Source: Pithys albifrons albifrons (lineage: Eukaryota > Chordata > Aves > Passeriformes > Thamnophilidae). Taken from it: 64,000 bases of DNA. Where the stretch lies: assembly GCF_047495875.1 (NCBI RefSeq), contig NC_092459.1, forward strand, positions 14,450,965-14,514,964, given 5' to 3'. How positions within the stretch are numbered: position 1 is the first letter of the stretch; the number at the start of each line of letters is the position of its first letter. The position numbers and the translations under genes are program-made. This document shows positions 36,675-50,382 of the stretch, piece by piece. The notes below the pieces were generated by a model. The model had not been told where the DNA came from, searched no databases, and saw only the letters and a program-made list of their open reading frames with translations.

Positions 36675-39600
36675 GTCTGTCACCTATTTTCATAAACAGT
36701 GCTGTGTTCCTGTTCTGAGAAGCATAAGGTTTATATGGAAAGTAAAGCATGTATAAATATTGGTAAACTATGAAAAAAAAAAGCTTTATCCTCACACTTC
36801 ACATTTTGAGTTTTCCTCCTCCTTGTTATGAATTACAGTTTTAAGGTCGCTTAAAGAATCTTCCAAAAGTTATAGGCAAAATTAGGTTTAATATAGAAGT
36901 GAAAGCATGAGAAAGTTTGTTCGCAAGATTCACTTTGCTGCTTGCTAGATGATTAAAGCACACAGAGAAAAAGCAAACAAAAATCCAAAATCAATCAATC
37001 CAAACCAAAATTAACTCAAAACTATCTATGTAGAAGTTGAGGGATGGGGGGCAGAAAGGAGAAATAGACTGAAAATGGTAAGAATAAAAAGGAATACAGA
37101 AGACCCTCCTACTGAGTCACAAGGTTCAGAGTAGACTCCTGTGCTAAACTGAGCCTGGACTTGACCAGCATTTCATGACTAAAGGCCCAACTGCACTTAG
37201 CAGCACTTAATAGATAGCTTAAGTTAAATTATTTAGCAAGGGATTCATATAGAATTTACTGTATTACAACAATAACTCACAGGCCTGGCTTACTACAAAT
37301 TTAAGGTACTTAAGAACCTAGGAGAAGAACATTCCTAGTACATCTGCAATAGCATATCCACACATTGCATGCACACAGAAACAGAGTCTGTACAGGCAAC
37401 ACATGTGAAAAATTCCCCTCAAATTCAGCGAAGTAGTTCAGGTGCCTTTGCATCTTCTCAACAGGCAAAGAGTTGAGACTCAAGGAGAAGAGAGTATCAA
37501 CCCAGGATCTGTAGTTCAGTGTTCCTCCAATTATAGCAAACTTGAGAGTTTGCTGGCTCTGAGAGGAGTCCCCCACCCTTGGGGAAGATTGCTGTCCACA
37601 ACCTGCTGCAGTCCAGGAGAGCTCAAAGGGTCTTACTTTGGACTGCTGTTTATAGAATCTCAAGGGAGCAGGCATTAGTAACAGTACTTTTCCATCCTGG
37701 CTGCAATTCCAATCAGTAATGTTCTTTGAAAGTTTGGTCATGAAAATATTATTCTTCTTGGTTTGTTATAAGTCAAGAAAAATAAGTTTTCAAGGTTCTT
37801 TGTCAAAGAACAGGAGCTTGTTAGACAGCATATGTTCCTAGGAGCAGACAGTGTTTCTGATCAGCTCAAGAGGCGCTTTCCCCTGGTGCTGTTTATCAAG
37901 GCCGAGGGCTAACAAGCATTTCTCAGAACACAGTGCCACCTGGGAACAGGGTGATTGTACCACCACACTTATTTAGGGGTGAGAACAGTGTATTTGGAAG
38001 TGGTTTTTATATTTGAAGTAGGGTTTCACAAAAAACAATCCATGGATTTTGTCACAAGATGATAATTATTATTGCAATTTTGATAATACAATTCCACAAA
38101 ATGTTCTGCTATTTTTTAAAATAATTTTTTGAAGAAGAAACTGGTATGAGATAAAAACATTGGCTGCACCCTGATGACTTTTACAGCCTTTAGCTTTTCT
38201 ACTAAGAAATTTTTCAAATACTGATACCAATTATTAAAAATAAATGTCTTAGACTGACTTATTAGACACTGGGGATATGAGATTTGAAAAAAACCAAATG
38301 TTGGTTTGTTTTAGTCAATCTGATTCTAATATATATTCTTATTAATTGATTTGATTAGAATTAGATTGGTAATGAACATTAATTTTTATTTTGAGGTAGT
38401 GGCTTGGTTGTTCAGTCTTTTTTCCAACGACGTGATCCAAAATTCTGTCTCTGATTAAACTATGTAACTGTAACTTAGCTAGTTATTTATTCAGCAGTCA
38501 CTGTTACTTCTTGTAATGTACTAAGTTGAAATTTATAAGTTTTCTGCTTTAGAAGTTGTAATATTGGAAAAGTCATATTGATTTTGGATCTTCTGCTGTG
38601 TTTGGCTTAAGATTTTGGTGTGCTTTGTTGAGTTTGGAAAGTAGATTTGAATATATCTCTGAAAAAGCTCTTAGCATATTTGGGGATAAATTCTGGCCCT
38701 AGTGAAGCTGATGGCAAGACTCCAGTTGAACATTAGCAGTGTAGGATTTCATTCTTGCTATATACCAAGTTTTGACATCCATATTAAGAGGAAGTGAATC
38801 ACATTCTAGAAATACTTATTTTCCCTATCTGACTATAAAAGAAATCTACCACAGATGTAGCTGAAGTGAGGTGAGGTGAACTCATTCAAAGTAACTGAGC
38901 CATCTATCTTTTTATTTCACTACAGACATTTGAAATATATATGAAACAAACCCCTGAGAAATGCTACTCATACTTGTATTTTTATATTAGCTATGAGCTT
39001 GGTTATATGATAATCTTTTTTCTAGAAGGCAGACAAATACAACACAACAAAAGGCTTTCTAATGGGAAGAGCTTAAGAAGCCTTAAGCACAAACTTTGGG
39101 CTAGCAGTTAACACACATAAGCACATATACACACATAAAACTGTGTAGGGAAATTACATAAACAATTTTCATATATAAAGAGTGCTCTTGGGTTACCTTT
39201 GGTCATTCTGTTGTTACATATCTTCATAAACAAAAGGTTTAAAGTTGGATTTGCAGGGGGATATTTAAGTTGTGAGGGAGCATTTGTAGTGGTATCAGAG
39301 TAAAAATTGAGTCTTAAATAAAAAGACTGAGGAACTGAAAGCAAATCTGGTTTCTTAACACTTGGAAGTGGTAGGATGAATTAGCAATGATCAGCTTTAT
39401 GTGCAAGACAAAGACCATGATTCTTGAGCTGTTTTATGGAAAAGCAAATGAAAAGATGTAAAACCAGAAGTAATAGAAAAAGGGTGATGAACCAAGAGGA
39501 GCATCATTCTGAATACAGTAAATTGTCTTGAATTCAAATAAAAGATGTCATCACATTTGACACACAAGTCCTACTTACGTATACGGGCAACAAGGGCTGT

Positions 39601-42600
39601 GTTAGGCATATTATTAGGGTTTAATCTTGAAGCTAGAGGAGAAAAAGTGGAACAGAGAAGGAAAAGTCAGAGTGGTATTTTATTTCATCTGAAATTTTAG
39701 AACATAAGTGCAAATCTGTGAAACGATAGAATAGTGATGTTACTAGAATTTGTTTCCTCAGACACATGAAAAAAGGGCAAGAGAAAGGAATGAGAGACAA
39801 TAAACAATAAAAATCAACCAAGAGAGAAGACAGAAGAAATAGGAGAGATCAGAAAAAAAATCAAGAAAGAACAGGTGATGGGTTTCTTTCTATGACCTGA
39901 CAGTTCTGGTAAAATGAAAGTGCAGTATTTCCTCAAAAAATTTGCTAAAAATGATCACTTCTTAACTACAAGGAGACTCACGGCAGGGAGAGGCAAGATG
40001 AGTGTAAAAGGGACATTTTAAGTGGTAAATGATGGAAAGAAGACTATTGGACCTTTGAAATAGGTCAGAAATCAGGAGAAAAACTTCTGTATCTGTGACA
40101 AGAGAGCAGGACAAAAAGCAAGCTAAAAGAGAGAGCAAAGTGTTGGGCTTTTTTAAACCTTTATGTCTTGGAAAAAAGACAAAGATGTCTTATGTAAAGT
40201 AGGAAGTTGAGACAGAAGAAAGGAGAGGGTCAGGGATGAAGTCCAATAGGGAGAAATTATCTTTAGAAAATGTTATGTATGCCCTTGCCTCTAATCCATT
40301 TAATTACAAATGTTAACATACCTACACAGCAAAAGTGAAATATTTCATCTTACCACACTGTAAGTGGAAATTTTTATCCTATAAAAGGAGAACAATCACT
40401 ATTTTGCTTGGCATGCAGTTTAATAACATTAATCATGGTGAGCTCCTTTCATATTACTATGAGCGTAATACAATCCACTAGGAATTTCGCCATAATTAAA
40501 CTAATTTCATCCATATTTGTTACTTTATGTTGACATTTCTTTTCCTTTTCTTTCTGATCTGCTTGCAGCAAGCTTTACATATTCATCACAAAGGTCAACA
40601 TAGTCTAAAGTATTCAATATAAAACTTTTAATGGGAAATCAGAAAGTTTGCAAAATAAAAGGATATTGTCTCTATTGGCTAATAATGACATTTCAAGTTT
40701 GACTATCCTCTAATTCTTCTTCATGAAAGTGCAGTGTTTTAGTTCCTCAGAGACTTGGTGCTGCTATTCAGATCGTGCCAGTGACTACAGACAAATGGAT
40801 TCATCCTAGTCTGGACAAAAAAAAATCAAACTCAGATATCTAAGTTTCTATTTTATACATATTCAGTCAACTCAGAAGTGAATTAAATTGAAGTGTCTGT
40901 GTACCACTTCTAACGTACCTTTTAAAAGACAGACTCTGCCTATCAGCACCAAGACACCTGTACTTCTATGATTTTACGTCTCACCTCTGTGATTGCTAAA
41001 TACAAGCCACACCTTACATAGCTACCTAAATTCCAGCTTTGGATTTGTGTCCTCAGAAATAAGTGATGTGAACATGGATATGGTTATGTGAAAACCTTTT
41101 AGGATAGAAAATACCTTGTTCTGATATAATGGGTACAATCCCCTAGATCTCCAGCAGGTTATTATAAGTTCAGGGGCATGGGGGTCACCATTTTAGCTGC
41201 AGAGTTCTGGCTAAATGATGACTTACAGTAAGGATTCAGAAAGATTTCTGAACATTAAATACTGCTACCCAGCAGAGAGCATAAAGCCCTGAATTAAAAA
41301 CCAGCAGCCCCCTGAGATGAAATGTTCTGTGTCCTGGAGAGAATAAAATGAAACTTACTCATGACCTAATGGAAATAAAAAATATTTCAGAATCAAAATT
41401 ACTCCAAAACATTCTGATAGGCCTTGTGTTTTAGCTTAGCAGTGTCAGCTGACATGGAAAACTATCAACAACAGTTATATGAATTTGTGGAAGCAACTAC
41501 TATCCAAATCTCTCTGTTTGGAAATCTAGGTCATTCAGTTACAGTTATGAGCTGCATTAGAAATATAGTAATCAACCTGCAGCAGACACAGAAGAGTGTT
41601 TTTCAAAGGTGTGGCAGTGACCTACTTCTTTCCTGCAATAATGGAGTAGATAAAGACCACTGGAAAGAAGACATTTGGGCTGTAGCTCTTCTTGACCAGA
41701 TGGGGGGTTTAACTCACAGCACTTCGAGTTACTGAGAGCACTCAGGAACACGATCTAATCTTCCCAGTATGATATATTTCGGAAATGGAAATGCAGCATT
41801 CCCTCTGTTTACAATGAGATGAAAATGGAAAGACCAGAAGAAGACCACCTTACCATGGTAAGGAGCAGATTAGAGTTCCTGATCTTGGTCCTTGAAATGT
41901 TTTCTATGCTATGATTTTGAAATTAAATAGAAATTATGGAATTCAAATCTCAGATTACAATGTCTGCATTTATATATCCTCATGTAGGTGTCTATAAGCA
42001 ATTTAAGTAAGAAAACTTGCCCTAAAGTTGTTGAAACTGTATTCAACACACTCAGCAGGACCCCTAACACAGCTGACAAAATGCCTACTCTAGAAACAAG
42101 CAAATCTCTCCCTGGGGTTATGTGATCCGAGCTCTTCTGTACATCTAATGTCTTAATCTGTAGGCAGGCTGCCCCACTTCCCCTGAGACTCCCAGAAGCA
42201 GGATGTTTCCCTGCCCTAGGTTCAACAGCCCAGTGACTGCTTTGAGTTTCCCTCTTGCCCTGCCCCTTTACGCTCTGCATCTCCCAGGCACCAAACTCCT
42301 CTGCAGTAATGGTTTGGGGAAAGAAAACATCATAGAAAATGTGTCTGGAGAAGGTGGGAACTATGTGCAGAAATCTGCTCTGGCTTAGGAGGGTCTTGGC
42401 TCCAAGCCTCATGGTTCCCAGGTAACTGTTAATCACTAAGTAAAGGATGGGTTTTGACTTCTCCTTTAGTCAGTAAACAGATAGACCAAGGGTGCCTACC
42501 ATAATGAGAAGGGTCGGTGCACAGCTAACAACTCAGTCTTGGAAGCTAGGCAGGATGCCAGCATTGATCTGCCTAACCTGAAGCACAGAAAATCTTGGAA

Positions 42601-42901
42601 AGAAAATGTTTTTGTTTGCAATTTTGCTTTCCTTTTTCTTTTACAGTCTTACAGTCTATATTGTAAAATAAGTGGTCGTTTGCTAAATTGGATTTTCAAG
42701 GAAGTCAGGTGCTTGCACTATACCTTACACAGGATTTGGGAGAGCTGATCTATCCTAGAATGTACAGACTTAGCAGACTTGACTTATAAATAGATTTTTT
42801 GTGCATTATTTGCTGGGCACTGGGTATACACATAAATACATACCTAAACCTGTAAAAAAGAAAAGAATAAAAAAGAAAAAGAAAATAAAAGAAAGGAAAG
42901 T
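36675..42901. other. Unique AT-rich non-coding DNA
   Basis: No gene is assigned. Of note are a long imperfect hairpin at 38316-38368, an interval around 37310-37990 with above-average GC and a 143-codon minus-strand frame, and the 175-codon minus-strand frame at 41909-42436 overlapping a GC-rich patch. None can be tied to a known family with confidence. Confidence 0.5.
38316..38368. repeat. Imperfect inverted repeat (hairpin)
   Basis: The arm 38316-38330 (CAATCTGATTCTAAT) pairs with 38354-38368 (ATTAGAATTAGATTG) at 14 of 15 positions across a 23-base loop. Two further G-T pairs extend the stem. It is AT-rich and could be chance or a small fold-back element. Confidence 0.6.
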
Positions 42902-43274
42902 AAAAAAGGAAAGGAAAGGAAAGGAAAAAAAGAAAGAAAGGAAAGGAAAGGAAAGGAAAGGAAAGGAAAGGAAAGGAAAGGAAAGGAAAGGAAAGGAAAG
43001 GAAAGGAAAGGAAAGGAAAGGAAAGGAAAGGAAAGGAAAGGAAAGGAAAGGAAAGGAAAGGAAAGGAAAGGAAAGGAAAGGAAAGGAAAGGAAAGGAAAG
43101 GAAAGGAAAGGAAAGGAAAGGAAAGGAAAGGAAAGGAAAGGAAAGGAAAGGAAAGGAAAGGAAAGGAAAGGAAAGGAAAGGAAAGGAAAGGAAAGGAAAG
43201 GAAAGGAAAGGAAAGGAAAGGAAAGGAAAGGAAAGGAAAGGAAAGGAAAGGAAAAGGAAAAGGAAAGAGAAAAA
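42902..43274 (+). repeat. (AAAGG)n expansion in a 373-nt homopurine tract
   Basis: Every base from 42902 to 43274 is A or G. Within it, 42936-43254 is a perfect 5-bp period (GAAAG), about 64 units, with imperfect A-rich versions on both edges. The AAAGG unit contains no stop in any frame of either strand. It therefore creates artificial frames of 158 codons (+, repeating KERKG) and 145 codons (-, repeating SFPFL), which are not genes. Perfect homopurine mirror repeats of this length can form triplex (H-DNA) and are prone to length change. The true copy number may differ from the assembled one. Confidence 0.97.
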
Positions 43275-46200
43275 TGACCATATTTATTTTAGTAATTATT
43301 TCAGAATTGGAAGTCAGCAGTTATGCCTTACTTATACTGCGGCTGTGATGGGATACCTGTGCTACAAGGCAGGTACCCAGCAATCTGGCAGTGGTGTAAA
43401 AAAACCCAGTAAGAACTAGAGAACTTGTCATATAACTAATAAGAAAAAAAAAAACAACCAAACAAACCCCAAAACACTACCAAGAATTATTTCAGCACTG
43501 AAATTGAACCTTTGAAGATGACTGCCAATAAAAACATCAGTGCAAAAGATTTTTAAAGCATTTCTAGAAGATTAGAAGCAGAAGGATTTGATGTGCCTGT
43601 AAGGATAAAAAGCAATGCCTTATTCTAGCAGAGGTTTTAGGAAAATCTGTTCTTATGCTTCATGCTAGTGAAAGGTATATACAATTTGTCCCATTTCCTA
43701 TACCTATTTGAAAAAAATCATTCTTTTAAAGTGTTTTTTGAATTCAGTAGAATTGCTTATATCCCTGACTTCTCAAATTAAAAGTCATAGATGGAAATGC
43801 TGTTTCTTCAGACTAAGCAACGTGCAGACTAGGTCTTCAGGCACTGTACCTCCAAAGAGGTGTGCCACTCACACCCTAAGACTCAGGCATTTTAAAATTA
43901 ATGTATCTTTTTTCGTTGCATTTCCTCTTTTCATGGAGACTTCCAGAAATGCTCTCTCCAGAGTACTTAGTTTTCACTGCAATTACAGGTGCCTACCTTT
44001 TCTCACTTTTATGTTATGCTCACAAGGTATCAGTCGGACAATTTAGGACAAGCACCTGAGCTCACAGAGAGCCAATATACAGACAGATAAACACACAAAA
44101 CAAAAAGGAACTGAAAACAGTTTATACTAAAGCACATGATTTTATGATCAGAAAGCCAATGGAGTTGGACTCCCATAACTTTGTGGTTTGTGACTGGGTT
44201 TTCTGTTGTTCAGGGCAGAGAATAATGTAGAAAAATCTTCCTTTGATGAAGGCCTTCTTAACAACTCTTTTCTATGTATTTTTTTCTGGCTTGACACAGC
44301 AGCTTTTTTCTCTCAGTTAAGATCAATAACAGAACCTATATATTCTTCATCAAACTTAATATTTTTGAACTTTGAAACTTCTGTCCCCATTTGTTTAGTA
44401 TGAACTATAACTATAAAAATTATTAGTGAGGATGTGTAGGTTCACAGGAAACCAAATGAACTACAATAAGAGTCAGGATGTCTAAAAGACATGAAATCTA
44501 CCAATAGATCATTTAAATTAAAAAAAAACCCAAAACAAAACAACAGAAAAACTCAGTAAACAACCTACCACAATGTAATACACAGAAATCCTACACAACA
44601 AACAAGAAGAAAGCAATAATTCTTATTGAAGGCTATGCATGACAAGCCATGGCAAAAGTCCCATAAAAAATGGCAATGTTAATCCAACATTTAAGGCACT
44701 GTAGAAAAGCATACACAAAATACACAACTTCCCCCAACATCTTAGGGCAGAAAACCCCACAAATTTTTACTTGCAATTTCTTATGAAAACAAACCTAAAA
44801 TAACACATTTTACTAATATTAGGGATGAAAAATAGGACAACAAAGCAAAGAAAATTCAAATATACTAAAAATAAGGGAAGAGGGAGAAAGAAGGAAAATT
44901 AAATAAATTCTGTAGAGAATAGACAATAGTGACAAACACATGACAAGCATATTCATCAAAGTGAAGTAGAGGAAAACAAGGAGGAATAAGACTTTTTTAG
45001 GCTTCATAAGCAGCAGTAATTTCATTTAAAAAGGAATATGTAGTTTGAATGTCCATAAGCAATTCTGAAGAATAAATTCAAGTGGGCTACACAACAAACT
45101 CTCTAAGGGGACTAGTTTAATATCCAGGTAATTTACAAAGATCCTTTCCAAAATTACTAAGATAGTTGTGGAGGAATAAAATAACCTGAAAGTGATTCCA
45201 CCAAATGAATAAGCTTCTTAAAGAAGGCAAAGTGCCTTAAACATACCACAGGGAAAAGTACCGCAATCTAATACATTAAAGGATAGATGGGAAACATGAA
45301 GACTATTTTCCAGCAATCAATCCTACATTACAGTATTAATAAAAGTTTAATGTTTCAAATACAATAAGATTTATGGATAAAAACTTCTTTAACTGAAAGA
45401 CTAATTTAATGGTTGCCTAAATATGTGTTAGTCTTTTACTCCTAGTTTTCAGTGGTAAAGCTGAAAGCTGGATTACAAAGGATTTGCAATTAAACCCAAA
45501 TCATACACATAGTGTAGATGATACAGTTTAGAAAGTTCCTAGGGCAAAAAATGGCAGTAAGCAACTTTTTCTCGTATAAATATCCCAGTGCTGGTTCCAT
45601 GCCTTCTCCTTCCATATGGCTGCATTACTTTTTATTTTCAAAGTCACATCTTTGCCCTGGTGTTACTGGAAGGTTGGAAAGCCATGAGCCATGAAAAATA
45701 GCCCACTCCAGGGGCGACAGAAGAAGGACTATGGAATCTGCTCCTGTTGAGCAGAAGAGATATGCTGCAGATAGAAGGAAGCCTTTACCAGAGGGTTTTG
45801 GTGTTTGACAAGCTCCAGAAAATTTAGATCCAGCTTGCAAATTAAGGGACAAATTAAAATTTTCAGCAACATGTTGGAGCTTTGCTGGTATAACACTCAG
45901 CTTCGGATTCAGGACCCCAAGCCAGGTCCTGTGAAGTATCCTTAAGTGCCTGGTAAAAAATGGATGCAGTCAAGAAACATACTCTTGATATTTTTCTAGC
46001 AGTTTATCTATATGAACTTGCAGAAGTCCAAATTACTAAAATTAGCTAATATTTCTTGCTTGACAAAGGTGATGTAAATGTGATGTGATTGTGATAATGA
46101 GCACTCTAAAATGTTTATATGAAAAAGACTGAAGTGAACAGTTAATTATTTTCAGTAATCAGTGTTGGCATACTTTAACAGTTCCAAAGCAATATATTCT

Positions 46201-49200
46201 TCATATTATTCCAGCTACTGTCTCTGAGATGTCATGCTATTTGCTTATTACAAATTCCAAAGTCATAAATTGGATATATTCTATTTAGTATATCCCATCC
46301 CTTCAGCAGAAGGTCAGATCTGGGAGGAAAAAAAATCATCTTTCTTTCTTTTTTTCCCTTTGCAATTGTAATTTCTAGGATCAGGTACTAGACTGTCTGT
46401 GTGTGATTCTAGATGACACTAGTCCACAACTAGTAGTAGGTATTATGCATAACAACCTATTTTTATCAGATCATTGGTGTAAGAAGCCCTGCAATAAAAG
46501 GCCTCCTTTTGTCTAATTTGTAACAAAAGGATCAATTAAGAGGATGTTTCCCAGGATTATATCATTAAATGATAATGATACAGGTACATAGCAACATGTT
46601 CCTGAAATCAAATGGAGGGGGTGAATAATTTCAAATTTAAAAAAGTGACAGAGAAGAAAGATTTTGGAAGGCTGATGAGTCTTTTTGTCACAGAAATAGC
46701 CTGTCTCTTGCATCATTAAAACATTTAGCTAAGAAATACAGGACTTTATAAAACAAATGTATCATGTTACAAAGAGGAAATTTAATTGTAGTCTTCAAAA
46801 GGCTGCAGCACACATCCCACATAAGTCTTAAAAGTGATTGCATGTTGTCTTTTTTAGGTGTAAGCCAATTTTCTCATGAATTTATAAAGCAATAAATAAA
46901 TATTTGAGACTTAGATTTGTTCTTTGAAACTCACTTACTGAATGTCCTAAACAGTAAATTGGCACCTGCTGCATATTCTTAAGATGAAAACCTGTAATTC
47001 CTTGTAGAGGTATCTTTGCCTTGACAAATTGAACATCGTCTCTGTGATGACAAATAGGTGAAAAATTCATTGTCCAGGTGCTGAGTTCTGCTTGCTAAAA
47101 AAATTAAACAAATCTGTAAGCTGCTGCTGCTATTGTAGTCTAATCATTGGTTTTCTACAGTACATGACAAGTCTGTTTTCCTGCAAGTGGCAGCAGCAGA
47201 GGCTTCCTTTCTTCCTTTGTGCTTCCACAAGGCTTGATTGTTCCTGTGTTCTGATAATAGTAAGAACTCCACACGACTCAGCTTGGATTGAGCAGTTAAG
47301 GATGCTATCACGTTATTAGAATGACATGGGTAAAAATTAGCAAGGTCCATGCATGCTGTAGCCAGAATTTTAAGTCCATGATGTGTTTATCCAAACAGAA
47401 AATTTAACTTAAACAAGAATTTGCTATTCAGAAAATAGCACGTGAGAGATAAATATTTTCAAGCTGAAATTTCCAATATGGAATCGGGCAACTCCAAATG
47501 ACATTAGCAAATCACAGATCATGTCTCCCAGAGAACTGCTGGTTGAAACCATGTCACACATCCATGGCCACTTAAGATTTTATGATGCCAAAAAGACAAA
47601 TTTCTTCCAGCTGGGCAAAATGGCATGCATAACTTGCAAATGTATTTTTTTACACCATTTAAAATGGTGGTTCAGACTATTTATAGTATGTGAAACACAA
47701 GACAATCATACAAACTGTGAGAGTGTTCAGCATAATATTTTATGTTATGGAAAATTTGGAAAGAAACAGAAATTCCTCCAACATCGTGTGGACATTGCCC
47801 TTTCCTGCTGATGCTCAGGCTTGGTTTGAATATGAACAGGCAGGAAGGGAGAACTGCAATGGATGGAAAATTTATCCCTTGAAGAAAAATTAGTTTTCTG
47901 ACGTTGTAGCCTGTGACCATGTGGAATATGCAAACAAGAAATTGTGACATTTAATGTGTATGACTATTGTATAAGATGTGTATATTGTATAAGAATTGTA
48001 CAAGAATTAAAGGGTATCTACAGTTTGCTTTGAAAATATAAAATTACTTAAAAGCTGCCTAAAAGAATACTAACAAGGAATTTAATGTGATTAAAGCCAA
48101 ACCCCAGAAATTTATCTGACAAGCTGCAGTAAAAGAACATCAATCCAGCTTCCAAAATAAAAAGGGTATTTTGTGTGGGACAGGAGGCAGCATGAATGAG
48201 AATCTGCCTGTCTGCTAGTCAATCCCACCTAATAACTTCTGACTGTGCTACTAATTGCAATCAAATTGCATGGAGGAACAGTTCTCCCAAGGGTATTAAG
48301 TTCCTTCCTGTTTCAGTGACCAGTAGTGCAAAAAGCCTTAATCAGAGATATCCCTGTTGGACTCCACAGAATCAAACCCCAAATCTGTAAGAGAACAGGA
48401 TATATTTATTCAATTACATAAGAAACTAAAACACTTTCTGGACTATACAATAAAATTATGCAGCAGAAAGTAACTTCATATGAATTCAGGTTTCATAGGA
48501 AAGTAGAATAAAAAATATAAAAGTTGGTGGTTTGGTTTTTTTTATTCTTGAGTCTCTTTCCTCTGTTCATGGTAATGTGCCAGTGTAAACTTGTTGATAA
48601 CATGAAATTTACTGTCATTCCTTTCTCCCTTTAAAACTATTTGTGGTAGAATAATTTTTGTATCTGACTATTGCAATACACTAGTATTGCTGGTTTTGTC
48701 ACCAAAGAATCAAGGATCAGTGAACAACAAAAGTGTTAAACAATAATTTTTCTCCTTTTCATTTCCCTACCACTAAAATACTGTTTCAACTTGTATGAAA
48801 ACTTTTAGTGGAAATGTACTAGTTTTGAACAAATTTCACTAGGGAGATTGATCAAGATATAGAGTTCATACTGATGCAACTATTAATCCAGGAGCCCATG
48901 CAAAGAATGTTTTATGCTAAATGCAAACTCAAACACTTGTTCTTACCTATTGACTATCCTCAACCTGATTCATTATAGAGACACAGTTCTGTGTCTTGCA
49001 GAAAATGATACTCTCAGAATTTTTACATTATTTATCAGATAGAGTTGTTCCTTTTTTGTCCAGCACCAATAATGACTCTGGCTTTAGGAAATATTATTTG
49101 CCATGAAGCTGCCACATGATGCTGCAGATGACTGAAAATGTGGTATATAAATGTTCTTGAAAAAAAATATAGCCTAAAGAAAGGCACATTCTTTTTGAGC

Positions 49201-50328
49201 ATTATAAAGTGCATGAACACCTCAACCACAAAGAAATTTTAGCCAAGGCATTACAAACAGCCTAAATTCACCCTTTGTGTGAACTTATCGTTCAAAGGAC
49301 ACTCTCATGTTTTTATATAAAGCACTTAGAATCCTTTGCAAGCAAAAACTTTTATAAAGATTTTCAGATTTTGAAAAGAGCCTTTCCAAGATTTCTGGAA
49401 AACTGCACAAACAACATATCAAGTCCTCAGAACAATTCCATAAAATGAATAAACTTTGACATGCAAGTGTCTATCACATCTTGAAAGTGTTACACTTTTG
49501 AAAATGATTTGTAGGTTTTTTTCTTACATGGAATTCTCAGCCATTTTTTTCCTTTAAATATGAGTGTCAAATTTTAATATTAGACGAATCTGTGAAGCCA
49601 TTGCAAAATAAAAATGAAGGTGGTTTGGAAGTTGAAAGTTGAGTTCTTTATCTTTGTATCAGTAAAAGCACTGAGTTCTCAAGAAAGATTTGCTGAAACT
49701 CTGTTTAGGACAGAAGGAAAAGACCTGTGGGGCCTCTGAAGCTTATAATTCCTAAATAGGTATTGCTAAATCACAGTTCATCTACTTTCATATCTGTGTA
49801 GAAACATTAAGCTATTACACATTTAATACACAGAAAACTGTACTTGCAATAGATTACTGAGGCGCAAATGTCCAATACAAGAGTTATCCTTGCAAAACTC
49901 AAGAAGCACCTATTTCATGAAGATGTATGTTATGAAAATGACTCTTGGAGGTTTAAAACCTTGTCTGAAACTATGTCTTACCATGGTAGGATCATCCTTG
50001 AGTCCCTGAGCCTATTTCTATGATTAAAATGAACAAACCAGTTCACTTGGACTTCTTAATAGGCTACAAGAGAGTTTGTCTTCACAGAGTCACAACTCTG
50101 TTGCTCTAAGGTATTTTCCAGAACCTCAACTTAATAAAGATCAGGGACTGGATAAGGTCAATGTATACTGAAATCTAAACAGAAGCACATCTGGAAAGTG
50201 CCTGGTTCCTTATGCTCAGTGATATTATTGTACAAAGTCCTTAAACTTTATATTTTCATACTCCTTTATACTACAAGGCTCCTGGAGTACTAACCAAAGA
50301 ATAATGATGGAATGTATCAGCATTGTAA
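43275..50328. other. Unique AT-rich non-coding DNA
   Basis: No gene or dispersed repeat is recognised in about 7 kb. A/C-rich tracts lie at 43441-43477 and 44520-44548, and a T/G-rich one at 48525-48548. Frames of 60-112 codons occur on both strands without recognisable content. Confidence 0.55.
43441..43477. repeat. A/C-rich low-complexity tract
   Basis: A run of about ten A's followed by CAACCAAACAAACCCC. Same type as the tracts at 4625 and 53439. Confidence 0.8.
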
Positions 50329-50382
50329 TAGAATCATAGAATCATTAAGGTTGGAAAAGACCATCAGGACCTTTAAGATTAG
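50329..50382 (-). mobile_element. CR1 LINE 3'-end fragment
   Basis: The plus strand reads AGAATCATAGAATCATTAAG then GTTGGAAAAGACCATCAGGA. This is the antisense of the CR1 3' UTR and its octamer tail. Only about 54 bp are recognisable, consistent with extreme 5' truncation, which is common for CR1. Confidence 0.8.

Noticed and set aside
42801..43277. 158-codon plus-strand and 145-codon minus-strand frames (42844-43281)
   Set aside because: Both are translations of the AAAGG repeat, which has no stop in any frame. The repeat, not selection, keeps them open.
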